Under the pieces are notes generated by a model. That model was given only the letters and a program-made list of their open reading frames with translations, was not told where the DNA came from and searched no databases. The translations under genes and the position numbers were made by a program. Below are positions 1-5,794 of a stretch of 6,745 nucleotides of DNA, piece after piece. Position 1 is the first letter of the stretch; each line of letters begins with the position of its first letter. The stretch comes from CAIXDB01 sp038327915 (GTDB taxonomy: Bacteria; Patescibacteriota; Minisyncoccia; Phycocordibacterales; DATDWN01), in assembly GCA_038327915.1 (NCBI GenBank), contig JBBQLO010000037.1, positions 1 through 6,745 of the forward strand, in the 5' to 3' direction.

Positions 1-77
1 TGTGCAACAGTGACACCATCATTTTTGATACGGTTAATGATTTGCTCCTTGATTTCGGGAGCGATACGTTTTTTCAT
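1..77 (-). CDS. Transposase/HTH protein, N-terminal part only (gene runs off window)
   Basis: Reading the minus strand from the ATG at 77, 25 codons are open to the window edge: MKKRIAPEIKEQIINRIKND followed by GVTVA. The Lys/Arg-rich helix followed by a G-V-x-V-A turn is the usual start of the HTH ORF (orfA-like) of IS3-type elements and related transposases, where it binds the inverted repeats. No Shine-Dalgarno is visible. A -10-like TATACA lies five bases before the ATG, and a perfect TATAAT lies at 106..101. The DNA upstream of the gene has the look of an IS tip, which supports a transposase rather than a host regulator. The family call rests on only 25 residues and is tentative. Confidence 0.6.
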   Translation of the reverse strand, partial: MKKRIAPEIKEQIINRIKNDGVTVA

Positions 78-140
78 ATGTTTGTATATTAGTACTGCTA
101 ATTATACAAGATTGGTGTACGAAATTTGGGGTACGGGCCA
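1..140 (-). mobile_element. Left end of an insertion sequence (IS3-like), truncated by window edge
   Basis: The minus strand from 140 reads TGGCCCGTACCCCAAATTTC and then continues to a transposase start at 77. A TG tip followed by a GTACCCC-AAATTT-type sequence fits IS3-group termini. The adjacent host ORF (102-413) loses family resemblance exactly at codon 92, whose TGG starts at 140, so 140/141 is the likely insertion point. The other end, and therefore any target duplication, lies outside the window, so the exact tip and the family are inferred. Confidence 0.55.
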
Positions 141-413
141 GTCTGGTGTTAAATCGTAAAAATAAACTGCGTAGTACCAACGTTGGTATAACCACGTAAG
201 TAAAATTATAAAAAATAGTAAACCAAAAATACCAACAGTTGTTAATGCCAACCACCCGCCAGTATCAGTTCCGGAGCTTAGAGTTGCAAAAAGAACACCC
301 CAAATAATGAGCAGTAAAATCGTCCACACTAGGGTACTAGCAAGTGTTTTCTTAAAAATCTTTTTTGGACTTAATGGAAACTGTTCTCTTGTTTTACTCA
401 TTGCTATATTCAT
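102..413 (-). CDS. N-terminal fragment of a two-helix membrane protein (bacterial PH-domain type), truncated by IS
   Basis: The 103-residue ORF has a basic N-terminus and two hydrophobic segments at about residues 24-46 and 54-76, linked by a short Ser/Gly/Asp loop. The aromatic stretch YQRWYYAVYFYDLTPD follows at 76-91. In bacterial PH-domain (bPH2/YdbT-like) membrane proteins two helices are followed by a similar W-Y-x-x-x-Y-x-Y-D-L-T segment that leads into the cytoplasmic PH domain. Here the PH domain is missing. Residues 92-103 (WPVPQISYTNLV) are encoded by the IS end beginning at 140, then a stop. The start could be M1 (413) or, more likely, M5 (401), because a TATTAT box at 417..412 would put the transcript start about four bases before M5. 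No Shine-Dalgarno is seen. The product is probably non-functional. The family assignment is from memory of the motif. Confidence 0.55.
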   Translation of the reverse strand: MNIAMSKTREQFPLSPKKIFKKTLASTLVWTILLLIIWGVLFATLSSGTDTGGWLALTTVGIFGLLFFIILLTWLYQRWYYAVYFYDLTPDWPVPQISYTNLV

Positions 414-498
414 AATATATTGAGAAATTAGTTATTTTAATAAATTCCAAAATACTATACCATAAAATAATAAAAAAAGCACTTTTCCTTCACGAACC

Positions 499-533
499 TT
501 TACATGGTTAGACAATGAGAGTATGGTTAGAGT
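499..533 (+). promoter_or_regulatory. Sigma70-type promoter placed for a leaderless transcript
   Basis: TTTACA at 499-504 and TATGGT at 522-527 are separated by exactly 17 bases. Six bases later is the ATG at 534, so the predicted +1 coincides with the A of the start codon. No Shine-Dalgarno lies upstream. The -35 matches consensus at 5 of 6 positions and the -10 at 4 of 6. Confidence 0.5.
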
Positions 534-1811
534 ATGAATAAGACCTTAATAACAAGAGCGGTAATAGCTTTTATAATAGTTTGTTTTGCTGCCGGTATAT
601 ATTTTATTTCTACAAAAAAATCTGGCATTCAAAATATCCAATATAGTCCAGTTACAACTTCTCCAGTTCCCACATTGTCAACTCAACCCACCGTCCCAAC
701 CACTACACCAATGGTGGTAAAAGTACACCCTATCATTGTTACTCAAGGTGTATACCAAAATCAGTACATGAAAGTTACAATCCCAACCGGATGGACTGCC
801 ACCGAGGGAACAGTAATAAATAGTTACGGAGAAAGAGCAACATGTACCTCGACTCCATCTCCAGTCGAAGGTATGAACTATACTGGATTGGGTGGATGTC
901 AGGATGGCATAATTTATTTTACAAGAGTTAAAACTGAACTTAATCCATCAGCCGTAAATATTACAAAAGGAAATTATATTCTCTATATAAACGCTAGAGT
1001 TGGTCAGGCGAGTGGTGTAGAAGGTGGACGATTTGAAGAATATGCAGGAGGCTCCCCAAGTGTGGATGCGGTAATTCTCGAACACCCCGGCGGCCCTTGC
1101 GGTACATCAAACACAAATTCAATATCTTTAAACGCTACAAGTACCAGTCGGACAGATTTTTATTTAAATGCGAGTGATAAAACCGAAACGTGTGCTACCC
1201 CAACAAATGGTCAAACAGTTTGGTATTTCTCTGATGTAGGACGAGGTATAAATTATTACAATATCCCAAATTATTATGGACCGGCGGGTTGGGTTATAAC
1301 AATGGCTTACAAGAGCAAAGTAATAAATTCCTTCCCTGTTAAAGACGGTGCTGATCTAAATCAGGCTTTGTCACAAATGACAGATATTTTGAAAACATTA
1401 ACAATCAATCCACCAGTTCCATATGTTCCATCAGTATCTCAAACAATAAATGCAATGAGCAATATCTCTTGGACATCTTCATTTTCTGAGAGTGTAAATG
1501 GTGGAGTTATTAGTTGTACTGATACCTCAAGTACTCATAGTATCAATCAAACGGACGTTGCCATGAGTTATCATATGGAATCGTATAGATCAACTGATAA
1601 TACAACTTACACTTCCACAGATATTCCACCAAGAATCAACACCATTGAGGGTATGTTAGTAAATGATGGATGGTCAAAATGCAATCATATATTTTCTGGT
1701 AGTGATGTCGTTGATGTGTACCAAAAGAATAAAGAACTGGTAAATGTAGCTACCGACGCATCTGTCAGTAGCATGCAATATATACTTTTGACATTCTTCA
1801 AATTAAAGTAA
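534..1811 (+). CDS. Membrane-anchored extracytoplasmic protein of unknown function
   Basis: The protein has 425 residues. Residues 8-26 form one hydrophobic helix after a short Lys/Arg-containing N-terminus, which looks like an uncleaved signal anchor. Cys17 lies inside the helix but is not in a lipobox, so a lipoprotein is unlikely. Residues 38-60 are a Thr/Pro/Ser-rich linker (SPVTTSPVPTLSTQPTVPTT) typical of a cell-surface stalk. The outside part divides into a first domain of about 77-292, starting YMKVTIPTGW and ending near MTDILKTLTI, and a second of about 300-425. Six cysteines (104, 122, 189, 220, 328, 383) lie in the exported part and could form disulfides. No catalytic motif is recognised. 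It stands alone, with its own promoter and convergent to the ABC transporter gene. It could be a substrate-binding, adhesin-like or purely structural surface protein. I am sure of the coding frame and topology but not of a function. Confidence 0.8.
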   Translation: MNKTLITRAVIAFIIVCFAAGIYFISTKKSGIQNIQYSPVTTSPVPTLSTQPTVPTTTPMVVKVHPIIVTQGVYQNQYMKVTIPTGWTATEGTVINSYGERATCTSTPSPVEGMNYTGLGGCQDGIIYFTRVKTELNPSAVNITKGNYILYINARVGQASGVEGGRFEEYAGGSPSVDAVILEHPGGPCGTSNTNSISLNATSTSRTDFYLNASDKTETCATPTNGQTVWYFSDVGRGINYYNIPNYYGPAGWVITMAYKSKVINSFPVKDGADLNQALSQMTDILKTLTINPPVPYVPSVSQTINAMSNISWTSSFSESVNGGVISCTDTSSTHSINQTDVAMSYHMESYRSTDNTTYTSTDIPPRINTIEGMLVNDGWSKCNHIFSGSDVVDVYQKNKELVNVATDASVSSMQYILLTFFKLK

Positions 1812-1992
1812 CCAAAATTCTCTGCAGCAAGTGATACAGGGAATATGATTCGTTTAAAAGTTCACATTCGATACTTACAAATGTAACGAAAGAGGACGAT
1901 TTTTCAAGATTGTGCCTAGGGGAGGAGCTCTTAAATCTCTGTGTGCCGAAATAATTTCAGCATCAATTTAATTTTTTATTTTCTTAACAATG
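1812..1992. other. Intergenic region between convergent genes, no gene recognised
   Basis: These 181 bases separate two convergent genes. Only very short ORFs occur. No clear terminator for the upstream plus-strand gene is visible. The minus strand has short open stretches broken by stops, which could be decayed coding sequence, but nothing is recognisable. Confidence 0.5.
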
Positions 1993-2032
1993 AAAAAGAA
2001 AAATCCCGCTGTCTAAAAAGACAAGCGGGATT
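1993..2032 (-). terminator. Rho-independent terminator of the ABC exporter gene
   Basis: On the minus strand AATCCCGCTTGTCT pairs with AGACAGCGGGATT around a TTTT loop, with a single bulged base, and is followed by TTTTTCTTTTT. It lies about 37 bases after the TAG stop at 2069. The opposite strand has no U-tract, so it should act only on the minus-strand transcript. Confidence 0.88.
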
Positions 2033-2068
2033 GAAAAAATACAGGAACTTCACACATACATATTTTCA

Positions 2069-3868
2069 CTACATACCGACTGCAACAGAATCTCCTACCG
2101 ACGCTTTTTGCATTGCTTCCCAAAGGGAAACAAACTTGTGGCAAGAGGACAAAAGTTCTGCAAGCGTGCCAGTTGCAATGATCTCTCCCCGATCGAATAC
2201 ACAGACTCGGTCAAAGAGTGGGAGAAGATGGAGCTGGTGGATCGTAGATACAATAGTCTTTCCTTTGAACTCTCGAAAGATATTCTGGTAAACTGTTATC
2301 TCCGTTATCGTGTCCAGACTACTTGTCGGTTCGTCGAGTAGCACGATGTCTTTATCATGACAGGCTAAGAGCCCGCGAGACAAAGCCAAACGTTGTTGTT
2401 GACCACCAGAGAGATTGACTCCTTTTTCTCTAATCGAAGAGTCAAACTTTTTTGGTAGACCCATGACAACATCGGTAAAGCATGCCATGTGAGTGAATTT
2501 CAAAACGAAATCCAGACCATATTCTGCACCCATCGTGATATTCTCCCATATGGTTTTAGAAAATATTTCCGGACTTTGCTGAATAAGGGTAATTGCTCGA
2601 CTAATTCCTTCAAATCCATTTGGAATTTCTTGACCATCAACCGAGAGTCCTAGACTGCGAGGGCCATAAAAGTTTCCCATAACTTTGAGAAATGTACTCT
2701 TGCCACTACCAGTCTCTCCGACCAAGGCAATACGCTCACCGTGATGAGCAAAAAAAGAAACGTTATTGAGATGGGTACCTTCTTCCTCCAAACCAAAGTA
2801 AGAGAAAGTGAGATTTCGTATGTCCAACTTCTTCCAATCTTTCGGTAATACATGATTCACAAAACTTCCAGGAATGAAATCCGCCGACAGCTCTTCTGCA
2901 TTTCCTACTCGTGTTCTCCGTTTAATGATATTGCTGTATGAACCAGCAAATTTAAAAAACAATTCGCCGATTTCATCGAGATAACGCATAAGCAGATACA
3001 CACTGCCAGATAATGCTCCTGGTCCAGCACCAAGATGTTGGAAGAAATAGACGCACAGGGCAAGTGCAATCATAATATTGCAACATACGCTGGTCAAAAA
3101 CCATTTAGCCTCGTTTCTCTTTACATTTTCAGTAAACAATTCAAAAGGTGTTTCAAGTTTGTGAGCAATTGAGTTGAACACAAATTTCTCCACCCGAAGA
3201 ATAATGACAGTGCTGATATTACTGATTGCGTCAAAAACACTTTCAGAAATAAGATTTTCAGAGCGATTCAATTTTTTGTATTGAGGTATAAGTATCCGAT
3301 CAAATCTCATTGTAATCCAGATGCTCAAGACAAACATTGGCAATGCAATGCAGGCTGCTATCCAACTGAAATACATGAGCATAATGTAACTTCCTATGAT
3401 CTGTACAAAACAATGAATATTGTTGAACGAATCTTCTGAAAAAGCATAGAGCGCAGTTGCCCCCTTTTCAATTCTATCAATTGTATCTCCAGAATGATGT
3501 CCAGCATGCCATTTAAGTGGCATGGTCATCACCCCCTTCAAAAGAAACTTTCGATAATTAGTTCTTACCCTAAAAGCATTCATTAGCTCAAGAATTCTCG
3601 CGGGCATATGCAGAACCCAGAACAAAATAGATCGTAATACAAGTAATCCAGATAACAAAACAAGAGTTTTAATACTTGTAGAGTTGATTCCTTCAGTACT
3701 TATGACTTGAACGATTTTGGCACAAACCAAAGGATTCATAAAAAGGTTGATGCATTGGGCAATGATAAACAACACCCAATACGAAACAATTTTTTTATGA
3801 TACCCTTGTGAATATTGCCAGTTTTTAGCGAACAAATACCACAGTGGATTCTGCTTTTCGTTAGACAT
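2069..3868 (-). CDS. ABC exporter half-transporter (fused membrane and ATPase domains)
   Basis: The product is an ATP-driven exporter subunit that should work as a dimer in the cytoplasmic membrane. Residues 1-320 form the membrane domain, with hydrophobic segments near 28-47, 67-88, 152-188, 258-276 and 286-300. Residues 345-599 form the ATPase domain. It shows an A-loop Tyr (TFSY, 354-357), Walker A GETGSGKST (384-392), Q-loop IQQSPEIFS (429-437), signature LSGGQ (486-490), Walker B IVLLDEP (508-514), D-loop SSLD (516-519) and switch His544, all intact. There is no C39 peptidase domain. The ATG at 3868 is preferred over an in-frame TTG at 3895 because AGGGGG lies six bases upstream of it. 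The 599-residue length is normal for the family. A 43-codon ORF and a hairpin lie just upstream on the same strand, suggesting a peptide or toxic-compound export role. The substrate cannot be read from the sequence. Confidence 0.93.
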   Translation of the reverse strand: MSNEKQNPLWYLFAKNWQYSQGYHKKIVSYWVLFIIAQCINLFMNPLVCAKIVQVISTEGINSTSIKTLVLLSGLLVLRSILFWVLHMPARILELMNAFRVRTNYRKFLLKGVMTMPLKWHAGHHSGDTIDRIEKGATALYAFSEDSFNNIHCFVQIIGSYIMLMYFSWIAACIALPMFVLSIWITMRFDRILIPQYKKLNRSENLISESVFDAISNISTVIILRVEKFVFNSIAHKLETPFELFTENVKRNEAKWFLTSVCCNIMIALALCVYFFQHLGAGPGALSGSVYLLMRYLDEIGELFFKFAGSYSNIIKRRTRVGNAEELSADFIPGSFVNHVLPKDWKKLDIRNLTFSYFGLEEEGTHLNNVSFFAHHGERIALVGETGSGKSTFLKVMGNFYGPRSLGLSVDGQEIPNGFEGISRAITLIQQSPEIFSKTIWENITMGAEYGLDFVLKFTHMACFTDVVMGLPKKFDSSIREKGVNLSGGQQQRLALSRGLLACHDKDIVLLDEPTSSLDTITEITVYQNIFREFKGKTIVSTIHQLHLLPLFDRVCVFDRGEIIATGTLAELLSSCHKFVSLWEAMQKASVGDSVAVGM

Positions 3869-3873
3869 CCGTT

Positions 3874-3880
3874 TCCCCCT
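3874..3880 (-). promoter_or_regulatory. Shine-Dalgarno of the ABC exporter gene
   Basis: AGGGGGA on the minus strand leaves six bases between the last G and the ATG at 3868. It decides the start in favour of that ATG over the upstream TTG, and contrasts with the SD-less genes elsewhere in the window. Confidence 0.75.
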
Positions 3881-3899
3881 ATATGTGAATTTCAAAGAA

Positions 3900-3928
3900 C
3901 AAAAACACCGCGATGTACGCGGTGTTTT
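3900..3928 (-). terminator. Terminator/attenuator hairpin between the 43-codon ORF and the ABC exporter
   Basis: A perfect 11-bp stem (AAAACACCGCG / CGCGGTGTTTT) has a five-base loop. On the minus strand it is followed by TGTTCTTT, which together with the stem gives a run of mostly T. It lies 37 bases after the stop of the small ORF and about 32 bases before the ABC start codon. It should end most transcripts from the upstream promoter and let a fraction read into the exporter gene. On the plus strand there is no long U-tract. Confidence 0.75.
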
Positions 3929-3943
3929 GAGTATTCAATTGTA

Positions 3944-3958
3944 TCTAGATAAACTAGA
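3944..3958. repeat. Small inverted repeat TCTAG-N5-CTAGA
   Basis: TCTAG and CTAGA flank ATAAA in the gap between the 43-codon ORF and the hairpin. On the minus strand it contains CTAGTTTA, which also occurs in the palindrome at 4111-4127. It could be a second, weaker operator. With only 5-bp arms in AT-rich DNA, chance is a real alternative. Confidence 0.3.
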
Positions 3959-3965
3959 AAATAGT

Positions 3966-4097
3966 TCAAATACTTAAAACACAGCGCAATCTTCCTGCAA
4001 TTGATGCAGAGATATAACCTGTTGGAAGCACAGCAAAAGAGGCAAAGCCTGTCCGGCCGTTATTCCACATATTCATTTGATTACGCATTTTTTTCAT
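3966..4097 (-). CDS. Putative 43-residue small peptide upstream of the ABC exporter
   Basis: ATG at 4097 and TGA at 3966-3968 enclose 43 codons. The N-terminus is MKKMRNQMNMWNN (four Met, basic, polar). A Gly/Ala/Ser-rich middle contains GRTGFASFAVLPTGY, and the end is SIAGRLRCVLSI with one Cys (39). It has its own promoter, whose predicted +1 is at about 4100, only three bases before the ATG, and a terminator-like hairpin follows. No Shine-Dalgarno, double-Gly leader or lipobox is seen. Its placement directly before an exporter gene on the same strand suggests a secreted peptide or bacteriocin-like precursor, or a regulatory leader peptide. The tail also loosely recalls the RCV ending of FISUMP-type surface domains, so a decayed fragment is possible. 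I do not recognise a close family. Confidence 0.45.
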   Translation of the reverse strand: MKKMRNQMNMWNNGRTGFASFAVLPTGYISASIAGRLRCVLSI

Positions 4098-4106
4098 GAT
4101 TTTTTT

Positions 4107-4135
4107 ATCGTATACTAGTTTAGTATAAAAGTCAA
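4107..4135 (-). promoter_or_regulatory. Promoter of the peptide/exporter unit
   Basis: On the minus strand TTGACT (4135..4130) is followed after 17 bases by TACGAT (4112..4107); an alternative -10, TATACG, overlaps it. The expected start is about 4100, close to the ATG at 4097. The spacer is occupied by the palindrome at 4111-4127. Confidence 0.55.
4111..4127. promoter_or_regulatory. Palindromic operator candidate TATACTA-GTT-TAGTATA
   Basis: This perfect 7-bp inverted repeat with a three-base centre lies between the -35 and -10 elements of the promoter and overlaps the -10. That is the classic position for a repressor that blocks RNA polymerase. The CTAG core resembles the half-sites known for Trp-repressor family proteins, but this similarity is only suggestive. 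No regulator gene is identifiable in the window. Confidence 0.5.
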
Positions 4136-4209
4136 GGCCAACAATGAAAAAACTCCTTTAAATGCTCCGAATCATTTTTACTACCGACGACAATGAGAAG
4201 TTTTTTCAT
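4132..4209 (-). pseudogene. Possible purE-like N-terminal remnant
   Basis: The minus strand from the ATG at 4209 reads MKKLLIVVGSKNDSEHLKEF and then FHCWP before a TGA. The first half resembles the start of PurE (N5-CAIR mutase), where a beta strand leads into a G-S-x-x-D phosphate-binding loop. The frame stops after 25 codons, inside the -35 element of the next promoter. No Shine-Dalgarno is present. It could be a relic left when the peptide/exporter module was joined here, a tiny real gene, or chance. Confidence 0.25.
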
Positions 4210-4227
4210 ATTTTATTTTATGATCCG

Positions 4228-4393
4228 GAGAGAATTTCCTCTCGACTCAAAAAGTTTTCGTCAAAACTTTTTGGTCTGGTTTTCTTACATGAACAATATA
4301 TTTTTCGCTTTTTTCTTACAAAATACTCAAAGTCTTGCGAAGTGAGATCGCTCACTTCGCACCGACTCGCGTCTTGTTTTTGCTAAAACAAGA
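4228..4393. repeat. Cluster of four short-loop hairpins
   Basis: Four separate inverted repeats occur in 166 bases. They are GAGAG-N6-CTCTC (4228-4243), an 11-bp AT-rich stem with loop CGTC (4248-4273), an 11-bp stem TGCGAAGTGAG with loop ATCG (4336-4361), and a 9-bp stem TCTTGTTTT with loop TGCT (4372-4393). The last three are perfect with four-base loops. ATCGCTC is repeated at 4347-4353 and 4394-4400. A 74-codon plus-strand ORF crosses the cluster but reads as low-complexity sequence with no Shine-Dalgarno, so I treat the region as non-coding. It may be a structured transcript, a set of terminators or a REP-like array. Confidence 0.5.
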
Positions 4394-4444
4394 ATCGCTC
4401 CGTCGTTTAATTTTTTAAAAAAACAGTATACATTTAAAAACAAC

Positions 4445-4484
4445 TAGACATAAACCACTAATTTGTTAGTATACCGAAAGGAGA
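4445..4484 (+). promoter_or_regulatory. Promoter, inverted repeat and Shine-Dalgarno of the 94-codon ORF
   Basis: TAGACA (4445-4450) and TAGTAT (4467-4472) are spaced by 16 bases. The inverted repeat ACTAA-TTTG-TTAGT (4457-4470) overlaps the -10 and shares TTAGTATA with the palindrome at 4111-4127. AAAGGAGA (4477-4484) is a strong ribosome binding site four to five bases before the ATG at 4489. Confidence 0.45.
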
Positions 4485-4488
4485 TTAG

Positions 4489-4773
4489 ATGAAACGTCTA
4501 CTGAATTATGCAATAAGGACCATTATTGTACCTGGATTATTTGGTAAGCTAAAAGATCAAGTTTGGCAACGTGTCGAGGAACTGAGAGCGAACCCGGATT
4601 ACGCTAGGCTTCACCGTTTCGAAGACATCATAAATTCATCATGCGTCTATCGATCTGATTTGATTGAAATAATTTTCGTGATGAATATACAGCCCACTTG
4701 TCCCCTGAGACTCAATACTATAGGAATGCTCAGAAAAGGCATTTCAAATCATGCGCGTGATATCCCCAATTAA
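4489..4773 (+). CDS. Hypothetical 94-residue protein, 3' end abutting IS30
   Basis: The ORF starts at an ATG with an AAAGGAG Shine-Dalgarno at ideal spacing, so translation is likely. The N-terminus MKRLLNYAIRTIIVPGLFGK is basic and amphipathic. Residues 21-50 (KDQVWQRVEELRANPDYARLHRFEDIINSS) look helical and charged, and the part after residue 50 is mixed. I recognise no family. The last sense codon (Asn94) ends at 4770. The stop TAA is formed from T4771 plus the first two bases of the IS30 left inverted repeat, so the natural gene may have been longer and cut by the insertion. Whether the product is functional cannot be told. Confidence 0.6.
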   Translation: MKRLLNYAIRTIIVPGLFGKLKDQVWQRVEELRANPDYARLHRFEDIINSSCVYRSDLIEIIFVMNIQPTCPLRLNTIGMLRKGISNHARDIPN

Positions 4774-4795
4774 ACCTTGAAGTGCAGCAGTCTTG

Positions 4796-4801
4796 TACAA
4801 T
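4796..4801 (+). promoter_or_regulatory. -10 box of the IS30 transposase, leaderless spacing
   Basis: TACAAT ends six bases before the ATG at 4808, so the predicted +1 is the A of the start codon. No convincing -35 is seen at 16-18 bases; the CTTG just before the box may act in its place. No Shine-Dalgarno is present. Confidence 0.4.
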
Positions 4802-4807
4802 TAAAAT

Positions 4808-5794
4808 ATGAAAATATACAAGCATTTGAGTTTAGTGGAACGCGTACAAGTTGAAATTTTGAGAGCAAAAGAATACTCTCTGAGAGAGATTGGAAAGGTT
4901 TTGGGAAGGAATTCAGGCACAGTTTGTCGAGAATTGAAACAAAAAGTGCATGGAGAATACGTGGCACGCAAGGCGCATCACAAGGCATATGTCAAAAGAA
5001 AATACTCAAAATATCAAGGAATGAAAATTAGAAAAGATATGAAACTCGAACAATACATCACTAAATATCTGAAGCATGGGTGGTCTCCAGAACAAATTGC
5101 TGGTCGTATTGCAGATGAGTGTTTGTTGCCACCGGTATCACATACCAACATCTACTCATGGCTCAGAAGCATCCACGGTCGAAAATTGGAAGCTGAATTA
5201 AAACTGTTGAAAAAGAAACGACAAAAGAAACACCGAAAGAAAGTCATTCAACTCGAAGGTCGAATATTCATTGATGAACGTCCAAAATCAGTCAATACTC
5301 GAGAGTATTTCGGTGACTGGGAGGGTGACTTCATTGTGTCAGGCAAGGGTAGCCGTGCTGCCTTGCTGGTGCTCCACGAGAGGAATAGTCGATACATCAT
5401 CATCCGAAAAGTGAAACACAAAAAGACACAGGAGGTGGAAGACACGTTAGTGAATATGATCAAACCACTGACCAACTTCAGATCACTCACATTGGACAAT
5501 GATGTGTCGTTTGTCCATCATGAAAAAATTTCCACAGAACTTGGAGTACCACTCTTTTTCTGTCATCCATATGCATCATGGGAGAAAGGTGGAGTTGAGA
5601 ATTCAAATCTGTATTTGAGACGCTTCATACCGAAAGGTGCAAATATTGCAAAATGGTCAAATGAAGAAATACGCGAGATTGAGTTGTGGATGAATTCACT
5701 TCCACGAAAAGTGTTAGGATATTCCACACCAGAGGAAGTGATGGTCAGGAACAAACAGTTGATTAAAAGTTTTATTCAAATTACCAGAGATTAA
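4808..5794 (+). CDS. IS30-family DDE transposase
   Basis: The 328-residue protein catalyses cut-and-join transposition of the surrounding element. Residues 6-45 form the N-terminal HTH (LSLVERVQVEILRAK, then SLREIGKVLGRNSGTVCREL) that recognises the inverted repeats. A second, basic DNA-binding region covers about 50-150, including the family block HGWSPEQIAGRI (90-101). The catalytic core runs from about 165 to 300 and keeps all three acidic residues: Asp174 in GDWEGD, Asp230 in LTLDND and Glu264 in KGGVEN, with the last two spaced D-33-E as usual. RRFIPKG (271-277) is the conserved block after the Glu. The length is normal and there is no frameshift, so the element may still be active. The stop codon TAA overlaps, tail to tail, the stop of the minus-strand gene at 5791. 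Confidence 0.95.
   Translation: MKIYKHLSLVERVQVEILRAKEYSLREIGKVLGRNSGTVCRELKQKVHGEYVARKAHHKAYVKRKYSKYQGMKIRKDMKLEQYITKYLKHGWSPEQIAGRIADECLLPPVSHTNIYSWLRSIHGRKLEAELKLLKKKRQKKHRKKVIQLEGRIFIDERPKSVNTREYFGDWEGDFIVSGKGSRAALLVLHERNSRYIIIRKVKHKKTQEVEDTLVNMIKPLTNFRSLTLDNDVSFVHHEKISTELGVPLFFCHPYASWEKGGVENSNLYLRRFIPKGANIAKWSNEEIREIELWMNSLPRKVLGYSTPEEVMVRNKQLIKSFIQITRD

Noticed and set aside
1941..2341. Plus-strand ORFs across the 3' end of the ABC exporter gene
   Set aside because: They are antisense to a well-supported ABC ATPase domain and its terminator, and their translations have no recognisable features.
2650..2853. Minus-strand 67-codon ORF inside the ABC gene
   Set aside because: It lies in another frame over the Walker A region of the exporter.
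3869..3895. TTG start nine codons upstream for the ABC exporter
   Set aside because: It has no Shine-Dalgarno, whereas the ATG at 3868 has AGGGGG at six bases. The extra residues would also be encoded through the ribosome binding site.
4162..4386. 74-codon plus-strand ORF
   Set aside because: It runs over the hairpin cluster, has no ribosome binding site and its Phe/Ser-rich translation follows the inverted repeats. It also opposes the purE-like reading.
4808..4845. Programmed frameshift in the IS30 transposase
   Set aside because: The transposase is one continuous 328-residue frame, so no frameshift is needed.
5248..5754. Minus-strand ORFs inside the IS30 transposase
   Set aside because: They are shadows of the intact DDE transposase frame.
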